NCBI GenBank assembly: GCA_015227615.1 | Contig: JAALGZ010000023.1 | Span: forward strand, 558,001-622,000 | Direction of reading: 5' to 3' | DNA: 64,000 nt | Source of the DNA: Labyrinthula sp. Ha | Taxonomy: Eukaryota; Sar; Bigyra; Labyrinthulida; Labyrinthulaceae | Part shown: positions 45,882-57,940 of the stretch, in pieces | Position numbering within the stretch: position 1 is the first letter of the stretch | How the letters are laid out: every line of letters starts with the position of its first letter | The notes under the pieces: model-generated | Seen by the model: the letters and a program-made list of their open reading frames with translations, nothing else | Databases searched by the model: none | What the model was told of the DNA's origin: nothing | Made by a program: the position numbers and the translations under genes

Positions 45882-46581
45882 ATGTTCAAGAAGTAAATAT
45901 AATTTGTAACTTCACATAGATTTGACACTGAAACAAGCGTCTCTGGGAAGGCAGCGGTATATAGATTACCCAACATTTTTACTTAGATTAAATCTTCGCA
46001 ACAAAGAGCAATTGTCAAACAGTTATTGGACCAATACTCGGAAACTGGCCTCAGTAATTAAATTCTCTAAACACATTTCTTAGCCGAAGAATTACTTGAA
46101 GAAATCATACCGAAGAAGTCTAATTTATACATTGCCAAGTGTGAAGATCACGTTAATTTGGTCCTGAATGAGTCAAATGAACCCGTGTTCTTCAACCAAA
46201 GGGATGGATATTATTTTCCGAATTTAAAAATCCTTCATCAAGGAGGAGATTTTATGCCAATTATTACAATAGATAAAGGATCGATAAAATATATAATAAA
46301 TGGAGCAAATATTATGTCACCTGGAATAATGAAGGACTTTGAAAAACCTTTAGATGCAGATCAACCAGTTGAAATAAGAGCAGAAGGAAAAGAATTTCCA
46401 CTTGCTGTTGGATACTTGAAAATGTCCACGTATTTTTTACTTGTATTTTTTTATTATTAGCACTGAAATAAAAGAAGTTTTTTTTTGTTTTGCAGTTTAT
46501 ATATAGAAAAATAAAGGTATTGGAGTTGAAGTATTACATGTTTTGGGAGATGGACTTTGGACACTTAAAAAATTAGATTAA
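45882..46581 (+). CDS. MCTS1: MCTS1/Tma20-like translation factor, six exons with tiny introns
   Basis: I assemble six exons: 45882-45892, 45920-45956, 45987-46053, 46084-46429, 46461-46476 and 46507-46581. The five introns are 27, 30, 30, 31 and 30 nt, each GT...TAG. The spliced frame is continuous and starts MFKKFDTE, like human MCT-1 (MFKKFDEK). It continues through IVKQLLDQYSETGL, then a PUA domain (FFNQRDGYYFPNLKILHQ, IDKGSIKYIINGANIMSPG) and ends KNKGIGVEVLHVLGDGLW, the conserved family C-terminus. MCTS1/Tma20 pairs with DENR/Tma22 in re-initiation and 40S recycling. Only exon 4 is long enough to be noticed as an open frame, so the gene is easily missed. It converges on the J-protein gene 25 bp away. 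Confidence 0.92.
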
Positions 46582-46606
46582 ACTTTAAATCAAGTTTTTT
46601 CTTTTA

Positions 46607-47929
46607 TTAAAATTTTATAAGATGAGTCAGTGCATTAAAAAAAATTGGTATTCTAGGATCAAGTCGTCCATCAAGTTTATTCTTTTTCATTAAAGTATTT
46701 TCTATTGCCCATTGAACTCGAAGTTGATGCATTAATTCACCACATGTATATTTTTGCAATCCTTCTTTTAATTTTTTATCTTTACCTAACAATTGATCTA
46801 CATTTTTTTCTACAAATTTAAGAAGATTTTCATTTTTATGTACTCTTGGATCAAATTTTGGTCGAGCTATTTCAAAATAATATTTACATTTTTTTGCTTG
46901 TTTCATCCGAACTTCCAATGTTTTATTTTTTACACTTCTCCAATCTTGATGTAAAACACCAAAAGTTCTATTCATTATTAAATAATGAGAAAGTTCTTCA
47001 TTTACAGAAAAGAAATTGAACTTCTTAATAAACCTAAGTTATAAAACAAGAAAAAAGATGTACAAACTCTTTGGAAGAAAATCTTGTTTTGAAGAAACAT
47101 TATCTAAAACTAATTGCCCAGAATAATGAAGTTTCTTCTCCATAGAAAAAATATCACGTAAAAAGAAAATAAGTTTAGCATTATTTTCAGAAAAAGAAAA
47201 AAACGCATGTCCAGAAAAATTATTAAACAAGAATAAATCTAGACTTTCATATAGTTCATGTTTCTCTTTTTTCAAGAATTCTTCAATCTCTAAAAAAACA
47301 TTAACGTCTTGTTCTAATCTTTCAGAAAATTGGGTTGATTTTTTAACAAAACCAATTTCTTGAATCCCAGAAAAAAGTTTAACTTTTCCAAAAGCAAGTT
47401 CATTGTCCATTTCAAAAGCCCATGGAAGATGATTTTCAGTTTTAATATCCAAAGATGTAAAAGTAGGAATATTAGGACCTACTTTTGCTTTTAAGGCTGC
47501 TTGATAATATTCAGATCTAAGTTGTTCAAAATAAGTTCTACCAGTTTCAACTTTGTGTAATTCACTTAAAGATGTTTCTTTATAACCCGTCTTATATGGA
47601 GAAGAAAAGTTAAATTTAACATTTGGAAATTCTTCATATAAAGAATTTGTATTTTTCTTGTTCCATGTTTTTGGATTTTGAATATTATCATAAGAATTTC
47701 GTAGTTTTTTTGAAGATAACACAGAATATGCTTCTGTGATGTCGTTGAACAAAATAGTATTTGGAGAAATACTTGTATCTGGATGATACTTTTTAGCTAG
47801 ATATTTGAAACTTGATTTTATTTGTGATTGAGAACAATTTCTTGGTAACTTTAAAACCTTATAATAATTGTGGTTTGGATTTAAGAAGTTTTTGAATTTT
47901 TTTGTTTCTGTGTTCAAGAATCGTTTCAT
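46607..47929 (-). CDS. J-domain (DnaJ) protein, two exons
   Basis: Exon 1 is 47929-47064, a 30-nt intron (GTACAT...CTTAG) spans 47063-47034, and exon 2 is 47033-46607, giving 430 aa. A J domain lies at residues about 20-82 (NYYKVLKLPRNCSQSQIKSS) with the HPD tripeptide at 49-51, needed to stimulate Hsp70 ATPase. The first 18 residues (MKRFLNTETKKFKNFLNP) are basic and could form a mitochondrial presequence, though this is weak. The remaining 350 residues match no family that I recognise; they lack the Gly/Phe and zinc-finger regions of type I/II DnaJ, so it is a type III J protein. Without the intron the gene looks like two separate ORFs; the frame joins exactly across it. Confidence 0.85.
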
Positions 47930-50189
47930 TGAGACAATACAAGGTATTGAGACTGAAAAAGTGCTATTTATTGTTATTTTCTATGCAGAAATAAGTCTCA
48001 TTAGAGTTATGTTTTTGCAAATATAGCTTCTAAGAAAGACTGAAGCAAGTTCGTAGAAACTTCAAGGAAGATTTCAAACTAAATGAAGAAACAGTGATGA
48101 TAATATTCTGAAAGAATGGGATGGCCTTTATTTTTTTAAGTAAACATTCTCTATTAGATTATAAAGATTGTTGCTAAAATCCTGTTCATATATACGTAAG
48201 AATAGCTATATGGGGGTTTATAGTCTAGTTTATTTTCTAAATTGAGCACAAATTTATTGTCAAAACTAGTTAACTAAAAACTACAAAATAATGAGTTATA
48301 TTAGTTTCTCAGATGTTCTCGTAAGATTGCAACAAGTTTTTGATATTGTCTAATTATCGTCTTTAAGCAAAACCTAGTATAAGGCATCGATAATGTAAGC
48401 TAGATTGCTCTTTGAAACTAAAGAAGTAACAGAACTGAACACAAGTCTTTATTTACAGAATCCACGGCAATGGTTATCAAACAGATTATTATCTTAAAAT
48501 CAGATTCTAATCTTGTTTGGAACATTTGTTATTGTTTCCAACAGTGGTATTTCTATGGTTCTTTCCAGTGGGATGGTTTGAGCCACACACCGACTCAAAT
48601 CATATATAAACATTGAACTTACGTTAGAATAATTTTATCCTTAATAAAGTCCTTTTCTTTTCTAACTTGGACACTTAGAATTTCGATATTTAAAATAGTT
48701 TTAGTTTTATTTCCCCTACATGCTAAACTCTATCTAGGAGACATAAGAAAGCTACCCGAGTTTCATTGGAACCTTCCGGCGAGAGCAACTCTTCATATTT
48801 TGTAAGAAAAATTATCAAAATACTTTGCTTCTTCCTCAAAAATTTTCTGTGGTTCTTAGCCGAAGCAAATAGAGGTAAGGTTCCATGGGTGTGACATAGT
48901 TCTCTCATTTCGTAAAAGAGCTTATATACCTTCAAGCATATGTTTCACCCAAGCAAACAGCAAAGCAAGATGTAAAACTAGGAAAATGGGTGAGTACACC
49001 GTCATTTTATTCTTGAAAAGCTAAGTGCATTATAAACTATATTTATGACTCTATTTAAACACCGAGTTAAGATATATTTTAATTTTATTCTATTAGGTAT
49101 CTCATGACAACCGCTTTTCTTTTCATATAGCGCCATGTTGTCCTTAAGAAAGTTTTTAGCTATGATATACAGGATTAGCTCTCTACTACTGTAGGAAAAT
49201 ATTTTAAACAACACTTTCCATTTAATACTTCTTAGCAAGGATCCTTTCCCCCAACCAGTTCATTTATCTTTATTCTGCCGAATACGGTAAGTTTAGAGAA
49301 TCTTCCAACTATAAGGTATCATTTAGAAACAAGAGATCTTTTTATAGCAGCAAGCCTATGTCATTAGGTTTTGTGGACTCATAAAACTTTACTATTATTT
49401 AATGTCTTAAACTTGCTCGATCACCCAACTATCATTTTCTTATGAAATTATTTTGAGCGATCGAACAAGACTTGAGTAATCGAATAGCATGTCGAGCTGT
49501 TATATCATATAAGGGGTTTCTTTGGTGCAACTAGCTGAAATCTTTTGCTAACTACGATGCGGGCCTAAATTCGCTATTAATTGTTTCAAAAAACATATTG
49601 TATTTGATTAACCTTCTTTCAATTTTATTATAAAAAAATGAATTGATTTTGTTTTAGAGATTAAATATTTTTTCCTTTTTCCTTAAGGAAAAACACTTCT
49701 GAATTAAAGCAATATCTTCGAGTCTTGCATTAAAATTGAGTGCTAAGAAGGATTCATTCATAAGAGTTATCAAAAATTAAATTTGAAAAATAGAGTCACT
49801 ATAAGATTAGTTCAAATTATAAGAGTTTTCCATTTATTAGACCAAATGGTGGGTTTAAATATTCAATCAGTAAGTTAGTCGGCAAGTGAAGAACCAAGAA
49901 CAAAAACCATTAATCCCGGTAACCTGATTGAAAACAATGAATCAGAGATTTAAAAGTAAGTTTTTGTTTATTGGACATCCAAAGACATGACTACAATTAT
50001 TATTCTATGAACTGAATATTTTACTCTTGTTTTGCCTCATGAAATGTTAAATGTTTTTGCGGATGATTATTTTCCTGGAGCGAAGCATTTTCTCACACAA
50101 AGATAAGCTGGAAACAAGATAGTTAGGTACGATATGGCAAAAAAATAGAAAGGTATAAGGCAATGAACTGATCTCGCATCGTTAGTTTA
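47930..50189. other. Gene-poor AT-rich intergenic region
   Basis: No supported gene, repeat or RNA was found in these 2.3 kb. Short minus-strand open stretches near 48723-49238 have no recognised motifs. Confidence 0.5.
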
Positions 50190-50440
50190 CCAGTCTCTGC
50201 CTTGCTACTTGGTGTAACTAGCGCCTTTGTCCAAGACATAATCTCAAATGCCAAACCCCACATATCACGGTCTAATCTGTAAGTTCATCTTACTAGGTAT
50301 ACGAGCCTGTATAAACTTCCAAAGGACCCGAGAAAAAACCACATATAAGGCCAAGTGTTCCATATCATAGATAATCCGATAATGAAACTAGCTGACTATT
50401 AGTTACTCTAAGAAGGTTACCGCTGCGAATCTTGGAAAAC
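50190..50440 (-). pseudogene. Fragment of a protein kinase domain
   Basis: On the minus strand, pieces of a kinase catalytic core appear in the right order but in different frames. KIRSGNLLRVTNSQLVSLSDYL resembles the catalytic and DFG segments (D-I-K-S-x-N-L-L ... L-S-D-F/Y-G). Next comes GTLGLICGFFSGPLEVYTGS, like the GTxxYMAPEV activation-segment end. The last piece, DRDMWGLAFEIMSW at about 50231-50272, is like the DVWSxGxxLxEM helix. Frame changes and stops between the pieces show it is dead. The ATP-binding lobe was not found. It lies about 370 bp beyond the 3' end of P450 copy B. The parent gene is probably a host tyrosine-kinase-like gene elsewhere. Confidence 0.5.
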
Positions 50441-50814
50441 AGAAGCGGAGGCTAATATAATCGGGAAAATTTAGATATATTAGATACCCTCTTCAGTTAA
50501 GAACTCTACTATAGCAGTCACTCCAAAAAATATTTCAACTTTAGGTTGCAGCAGCAGTTCGAGATACTGGAGACGGTAGAGGCTTCATTTAAGGTTGGTT
50601 CTTGTTTGACGGGATTTTTCGGTAATGTGAGACCTGCCAGGTAAAATTTAAAAGGGGTATTAATTTAATATTGAACTGTTTTTTGTATTTGAAAGGGCTG
50701 ACACAGAAAATATGTCAAGAGTAAGGAACATTTTAATTCGAATGATATTAAATAAATATGTATTTATTACTGTACACTTCTCCTGAAACAGCATTTTACA
50801 TACAAATAACTTTA

Positions 50815-52449
50815 TTAAACTCTCGCTGTAGGTTCTAGCCATAGATTAAATGATGTTCTCTTGATACTATTCGCTAACGACATAGTAAGCATCAGAGTAT
50901 AAAAAATCTCTTCCCCTTCTTTTAGAGAAAAATTGAACTTTTGCAACAATATGCAAGCAACGGTTTTGATCTCAATCTTCGCCATATCTTTTCCCAAACA
51001 GAATCTTGGACCAGCTTGAAATACAGGAAACTCATACATACTCGGTTCTTTAAAAGGAATCCATCTCTCAGGTAGAAAACTATCAGGTTTATGATATACA
51101 TTTCTATTTCTATTCAAAGAATAACTATTATAGTGAACTTGAGAACCAGCCGGAACAAAGGTACCATCTGGATAATAACAATCTTTTGTAGACTCCTTAA
51201 AGTTTGCTGGCACTGGAGGGTGAAGTCTTAAAGTTTCATGAATAACAGCATTTAGATAAGGCAAATTCTCCACAGAAAAATCTGAAAGTCTTGGAACTTT
51301 GACACCATAAATTTCTTTGTTATCTTTTAAAGCTGTTTCTATTTCTTTTTGCAGTTTATGTTGAACGTCTTTATGTATTGAAAGTTCATAAAACATCCAA
51401 GTTAGAGCACATGCAGTTGTATCTCTTCCTGCAATTGACATATTCAATACAATATCTCGCAATACTTTATCTGTCATTGGCTTCCCACCAAAATAAATAT
51501 TTGCATTTAAAAAGTTTGCTATTAAATCTCTTCTTTCACCCATAGATTTATCAGTTTTTGCTTGCTCAATAAATTTATAAATATGAGAATCTAAATTCTT
51601 AATGCTCTTTGTAAATATTTTTTGCCTCTTGGAAAAAGCTCTCGACCAGATAAATAAGAACTTGTCAAAAGGAAATGGCGCTATTTGTTCAAGCAAACAA
51701 GCTGGAAGGTTTCCAAAGAGTAAAGGTAAGAGTTGCTGATGAGCTAAATCAAAGTTCTTTCCATAAAAAGACATTTCTCCTTCAATACTATTTACCTCAT
51801 TACCAAAAAACAATTTTTCAATACTGTCCATAGTAAACTTAAAAAACATATCTTGCATATCAATATACTTTTCTTTTCTTGTTTCAATAACTTTGTTCAA
51901 CTTAAGAGCTTTCTCTACAAATACATTAAACATAAAGTTCTCAAAGTTTGACTTTGTAAATATTTTAGAACTAATCTTTCTTTGTTTCAACCACTTTTCA
52001 TGAGAAGATTTAGATAAATGTTCACCATGCTGAAGTGTAAATATTCCACTATCACCAATAAACTCTCTCAAAAGAGAAAAAACTTTTTCCTCATGACTTC
52101 CAGGTTTGGTAAAAGTACTGAACTCATCCTTTAGTAGCCACTGAACAGATTCTGCGTTGTTGCAAATGAGAATTAAGTTTGGTCCTTCTTGAAATTTCAC
52201 TAAAGGCGCATCAGGAAAAGGGTAAACCAGGTCAAGAACGTGATCATGTAGTCTATGAAAATTTTTCCACTCTTCCAGTGCAAGAGGATCTGGTTTCGCA
52301 GCGGGTACTTTTCTCCATGCGTAATTCTTTCGCACGTTGACAAAAATCAGCTTAATAAACTTCAGAACTGAGTGAGCTAACGCAAACTTCCCATAGAGTC
52401 TCAAAATAGATATAAAGAGGGACTTGAGGTTAGCTAAATTAAATTTCAT
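50815..52449 (-). CDS. Cytochrome P450, CYP86/CYP704-like (copy B)
   Basis: Intact 544-aa P450, intronless. It has an N-terminal anchor at about 8-38, then the linker AWRKVPAAKPDP, AGRDTT at 340-345, ETLR at 405-408, PERW near 460-463 and heme loop FQAGPRFCLGKDMA with Cys484. By eye it differs from copy C (57941-59575) at about 50 residues, roughly 91% identity. Half of these differences fall in the first 100 residues, while long internal tracts are nearly identical even in silent sites. A predicted fatty-acid or other lipid hydroxylase of the ER, with the substrate inferred from the clan only. A TGACGTGGCA word lies about 96 bp upstream of its start. Confidence 0.93.
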   Translation of the reverse strand: MKFNLANLKSLFISILRLYGKFALAHSVLKFIKLIFVNVRKNYAWRKVPAAKPDPLALEEWKNFHRLHDHVLDLVYPFPDAPLVKFQEGPNLILICNNAESVQWLLKDEFSTFTKPGSHEEKVFSLLREFIGDSGIFTLQHGEHLSKSSHEKWLKQRKISSKIFTKSNFENFMFNVFVEKALKLNKVIETRKEKYIDMQDMFFKFTMDSIEKLFFGNEVNSIEGEMSFYGKNFDLAHQQLLPLLFGNLPACLLEQIAPFPFDKFLFIWSRAFSKRQKIFTKSIKNLDSHIYKFIEQAKTDKSMGERRDLIANFLNANIYFGGKPMTDKVLRDIVLNMSIAGRDTTACALTWMFYELSIHKDVQHKLQKEIETALKDNKEIYGVKVPRLSDFSVENLPYLNAVIHETLRLHPPVPANFKESTKDCYYPDGTFVPAGSQVHYNSYSLNRNRNVYHKPDSFLPERWIPFKEPSMYEFPVFQAGPRFCLGKDMAKIEIKTVACILLQKFNFSLKEGEEIFYTLMLTMSLANSIKRTSFNLWLEPTARV

Positions 52450-55400
52450 TAAATCCCTTTTTTATTTTGGATTTTAAATTTTGTTGAAGTGAAGTTATTT
52501 AACGTTTAAATAGTTGAAACTTTTGTTGATTGAGTTAAAAGTGATGACGTGGCAATATTTGTGAACATACGTAATAAGATAATATTGAAGCTGTTATAAT
52601 GATAGGATGAATATACCGTATCTATGGAAAACACAATGATGCATTCCTGTATATGGGCGGACCAAGATATATCAGCCTTAGATTCTTATAGTATAATTAT
52701 ATTTATGAACATACTTTACAAGTTTCATAAAGAAACTTGTGTATTTATTCTCATCAAAGAAATGATTAGATAAAGTTAAGCCAACAGAACAATTTTTCGT
52801 CTCGACGGTTGCGCCCAAAAAGCGCTATTACCTAAGCAGTACTTCAGTGTAAAAAAACTCTGAAAACTCTCTATTAATGATTATAATAAATTAATTCTAA
52901 CAATAAGCTACTAATGTTATTTGTAATCTCTAAAGAGCAAGGTCTCGTACTTCTTAATTTGTTTCTATTCAAATTCTTGCACTTTCTTGTTCCTTACAAA
53001 CTATGAAAAATCATATTTTCAGATATATTACAAACCCAATCTTTCTCTTACAGGTAAACAAATTCAGGCCACAATAGGAACATGTCATCATTTCCCAAAG
53101 AAGAATATAGTTAAGATATAGTTGCTTGCAAATATCCAGTTCATTGCTTCTTCCCAAGCAAAGAAAAAATGAATATAGCTAAGCAACTACTCGCTAGGTG
53201 AATCTTATGAAAGAAAAGAATCTGAAAACTTAGCAGAACTTATTTAAAGTTTAAGGAAATGTATTCGATCTATAGACAGTTTCCAGTTTCAGCGGCCATG
53301 ACTAGGAGTGCAACAGGATTTCTTGGTGAGATCTCAACTAAGTTCTGCGAATTTTTCCGACTGAGAATAACTGAGAAATCTGTCAGTCAATTTTAGTAAG
53401 AGCTGAAAAGCTCTGAGTATCTTGTTGAGAGAGGGATCAGAGATGCAGTTTGGCCTTGTCTTAGTTCTTAAGGACTCTTCTTTTGCCATCCCACTACCAC
53501 TGCCAAAGCATTACTAAACTCAAACCCTTCACTAGTTTTGGAAGTCGACTGGTTCATGAAAGTCTTTAAATTTCAATGCAAGGTTCGTAGAGGTAAATTT
53601 GGATACACTCATAATGAGCCATTTCGGCTTTTGGGAGAAGTTTGTCTTTGCTACTTATGCTTTGAAAAGCTCTAAATTATTCTGAGTCATAGTTTGCGTA
53701 ATCTCAAAGATTTTCAAGATTTATTAAAACCTCCGAAATTTGTTTGGAGTAGTAATGAGAATTATAAATTTCTTATTCATAGTTTTTTTGGAACACATCC
53801 CTAACTGTTACCTACTTTTTCTTAGAATGTCCCTCCAGTCTCATTCTTCGCCAATGGAATGTTCTGTTTTGTAAATAACCATGTTAGTAAACATTCAGGT
53901 TAAAGTTATTTCCAGAACTTGTTAATATATGAAACGTTCGTTGTTGAGATTGAACCAAATTATTTAAGGAGGTAGAAAGCTCTCTAAAATTGATATTTTG
54001 TAGATTCTAGCCATCATATCTCCTCCATTTTCACTTTACCAAGAACATTTCAAAAATTAAGCTGTTAATGTTGCTTCATACTTCGCACAGAAATGTCTAT
54101 AGATAGTTCCAAGGATATTGTTTATTAACGATTGAATGCCCTATGTGAGTGTCATTAATGTTTAGAAAACTTCTACAAGACCTTTTTGAAAAATATTTAT
54201 AAATATTCCTCTTACCTATTCGACTCTAGGATTCCCTTTATATCGACAACTAGTCATATCACTTTGGCGGTATCAAAGCGTTTCGTTTTACACTCACTTT
54301 TTTGTAATCTAAGCAGCAAAGTATTTTCTTGGAAAGGATGTAGAATAAATTGCCATGAGAATAAAATCTCACAAATATCGTAAAAGGATTTAAAATAGCC
54401 AAGCTTCTTATAACACCCGAGTTTCTTGCTTTAGGTATGAATTCTAGGAAAGAGTCTACACCTTTTTTATTTTTCTGCTTCTGTTTCCGGGTCCGGTAAT
54501 ATTCGGTATTACGTTCTTGAAATAACACGTTCAGATCCTACCATCTTTGAGTAGAACTTACATTTCTTGGTTTATATCACGTAGGCTTACCTAAAGCTTA
54601 TTTATTTCGTTAAAAATACTCCCAATCGATTTTAATCCAGATTACTTTGTGGTGACACATAGTAGAACGAGTTAGTTGCATTGGTAATCTATTTCCAACA
54701 ATTAGTTCAAACAGAAGTTCTAAAATCTTTCATGATATTTCTGCGAGTTAGATTGACTTGACTTCAGTTCATGTTTCCATCCGAAAATAATTCCTGTGGA
54801 TGAAAAGTACATAGAACTCTATTTTTGAAAGTAGAAGAGAATATCCATTTGAGACATAAAGTTGTATCTGCTCTATGAAAAATTCCAGGTGTTTCCTCCG
54901 AAAATTTACCAAGACAGAGAGAAGTAGCGGTATATTAAATTATATCGCTCAACAAAGAAACCGCTCAGGTGATTGATTAATAATATGAAATTAGAAAGTT
55001 ATTTGAAAACAATGCTCTAAGTATTTTTGTTTAATTTTATGATATATTTCTTATTGAAAGCAGTAAGTTTTTAAATACTAGAATGTGGAAAAGGAACATA
55101 TGTTCCTCAGTTTCTTTGAAATTTGACTGCATATGTCTTACATACATAGCTCCGATAGATTCTTTTGTTTGCTTTTGGGCTATAATTTTGATTGAGATAA
55201 ATATTATAAGGTTTACCATCTAGTGGGCATCTAATGCAGCTTAAGAATCCGAGGAGTAACTAAAGTACCATAGCTACTACCCATCACAAGTTTGTGGATA
55301 GGGTTGGTTCCTTAGAATGCCTTTGTCTCAAATTCTATTCATTTAAACAGAGTTTTAAGAAGCATCTTAGCATCTTATATGTGTGCTAGACTATTTGGTT

Positions 55401-57940
55401 CGAGTTTCAGGGAACATATAAATTAACCAGTTTTCTGTTACTGCATGAAATGATGTAAAAACGTCAGGCGTATTAACAATTTAATTTTTTGAGTTTTACA
55501 CTATTGCAAAAACTTTTGGGGATTTAGTTCTTTACCAAGGCCATTCTCTTCAAAGATTTCGTCATTTCTTCATTCTAAAACCTCTAACTTCAGCTCATTG
55601 CGAATTCATAGAGTATAATACGGATCCAATATTTTACCTGCTGTCTTGTTCCCTTTCCCCTTCTTTTCTTCTGATTAATCTTTTTGGCACATGCTTTAAC
55701 AATTGAAATTGTTTCTTTGTCTAAAATAGCTGTTAGCAGTATTTGACTAAGGACTGTGCTTCAGACTCTATATTGACTTTCACATATCCTAATCTCCATC
55801 TTTTCTCAAATAAGAGCACATTATTACTTGACACTGTCTATTAAGTTTTTCATCTATCCTGCAAATGAGGTTTGGGGATTTCTCTGTGCTGGGGCTTCTG
55901 CTGAGTATTTTTATGCTACTTAAGTTTTTACCAGCATTTACTATTAGAAATAAATACTAGGAAATTGTAGCCACTAACACACAAGAACATATGCAGTAAG
56001 AAATATTTATCTCTATCAATATTGGATATGGTTAGAAATATCATTGGTTAACTCTTAACTCATATCAAGTAGTAGGATGTGGAGATTTTCTACTTTATGA
56101 AAACCAGCATATTTCTGTAAATTATTATTGAAGATATGTAGCTAAGTTCTTCATGAGCTTAAAATCTCATTTTCTTTAACGTTTTACTTAGAGATAATCC
56201 AATTTATCAAAAGCAAAAGGAAAGAAACAACCGGGGGTCAGGTTTGACTAATTGATAGCTCGTTTATATAGTTATATATACATATTTTCATTTTCAAAAT
56301 GGTTTATTCTGATAATTTATCTACTTTATTTATTTATTATTAGATGTATACCGTATGTTAGAATAGCACCAGACCCGTTTGGTATAAATTAATATTAAAA
56401 GTTTTTTAATATTTACCAGAATTAAAATAAGAACAATTTTGTTGGGATATTTTCAATTAGATCAGAATTCTAGTAATAGCTTGCAAAAATCATAGCTAAA
56501 TTATAACTACTACACTGTAAGACAAGCATCATTTTTAAACTCTTCAATGAATCAAAAGGAGCTTATAATGATTATTTCAAGTATCTCTATGATTTTGATG
56601 AAGTCATGTACTCAAAATTAATGCACCCTAATCATTTATCTTCCAAATCATGAAATGATTATTAACAAGGATCTACTTCAACCTTAATTAATCAATGATA
56701 TCTAAAATTAACTAGCACTTAAGTTTTTTAAATCTTAAGGAATATGAGGGTTACGTGAGGCAAATACAAATATTAAAACCAAGGCAGAATTGTTAAAGTC
56801 TTCCGTATGTAGAATATTTTATCCTCGAGTTTATGAGTTCTATTTTTTTATATGTTAATTAAGTCTTAAAGATTACGAATTTATCAAATTATAGCAAGAA
56901 AAATGGTAAACTAGGGCATTCTACCTAAAGACAATATAACTAGTATTATTGTAAAAATAGTCATAAATATCCGGGCTTAGAGCCATCCCTGGTCATTTCA
57001 TATAAGATAACAAAACTCCTAGCATCTTAAGTAATGCATCTTTCCAAAATCATTTTATTCAATTATTTCAATTGTGTATATTCTATGCCTCTTGGCGTAA
57101 TTAGGTCCACTTCATAACAAATCTCAGTTGCGAATAGGTTAGTCGAGTTGATCTCATTTTATTGCAGCCAATCATTTGGATGTCAACTATGGAAAAAAAG
57201 TTTCACCACAAAACTTTCAGTTCTCTTACAGCATGAACGAGGAGGTATATGATAGTATGCGTGTCCTAAGTCATATATACTGAAGCATTAATCCATTTGA
57301 AAAGCATGAAGTAAGTCTTAAACCCTAAATTATCCTCGAATAGTTAGATTGCAGCACGGGCAAACTTGTTTTACCTAATCTAATCTGATAGAAATTAGGC
57401 AAGAACTCAAAGAAAAAAGAAAAAATCAAGAAAAGTCCAAAGAATTAGAAGAGTTGGCACTTAATTTTAGTGGAATAGTTATTAAGTAAATAAACTCAAG
57501 ACCTTACTCTCATTTAATTAATAAAGGGGATGAACTCTTAGGGAAAAAGGCTGAAATTACGTTGGATTTGTTTCTTTCTCCCGTATTACTATACATAATC
57601 ACTCAAGAACCTGCATTAGGGTTTCATTGCTCTCAAAGAGAAATTGGGCTAAAGGTATAAATTCTGTAAAATATTGTATGTTTATTTAAAATATATTTCA
57701 ACAAAGAACATAAAAAGCATTGATTGTATGATCTCAATAAACTCTTTTCAAAGAGTTTAAACACTGGACTTACTTATATACCGCCTCACAATACAAAATT
57801 GCATAGATTTTTCTTTAGCATTGGCACTGAGGAACATAAATTTGATAACAAAGAAGTTAGAAAACGTAAATACTGAATAAATATTTATTTATTATTTATT
57901 TTTACATTCTCAAACTTAATTTTATAGACAAATACCTATG
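52450..57940. other. AT-rich spacer between P450 copies B and C
   Basis: About 5.5 kb without a supported gene. I compared the flanks of copies B and C by eye: similarity does not extend far beyond the coding regions, so the duplication either covered little more than the gene or is old enough for the flanks to have drifted. Short open stretches such as 54186-54383 and 54259-54528 overlap on opposite strands and look random. Confidence 0.5.
52545..52554. promoter_or_regulatory. TGACGTGGCA element upstream of P450 copy B
   Basis: TGACGTGG is the core recognised by bZIP factors of the ATF6/XBP1 and related types in other eukaryotes. The same 10-mer occurs at 36256-36265, about 400 bp upstream of the Imp1 start. 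It is absent from the immediate upstream regions of P450 copies A and C. A role in ER-stress or lipid regulation is speculative. Confidence 0.3.

Noticed and set aside
54186-54528. Overlapping + and - strand ORFs between P450 copies B and C
   Set aside because: Mutually overlapping, short and motif-free; probably chance.
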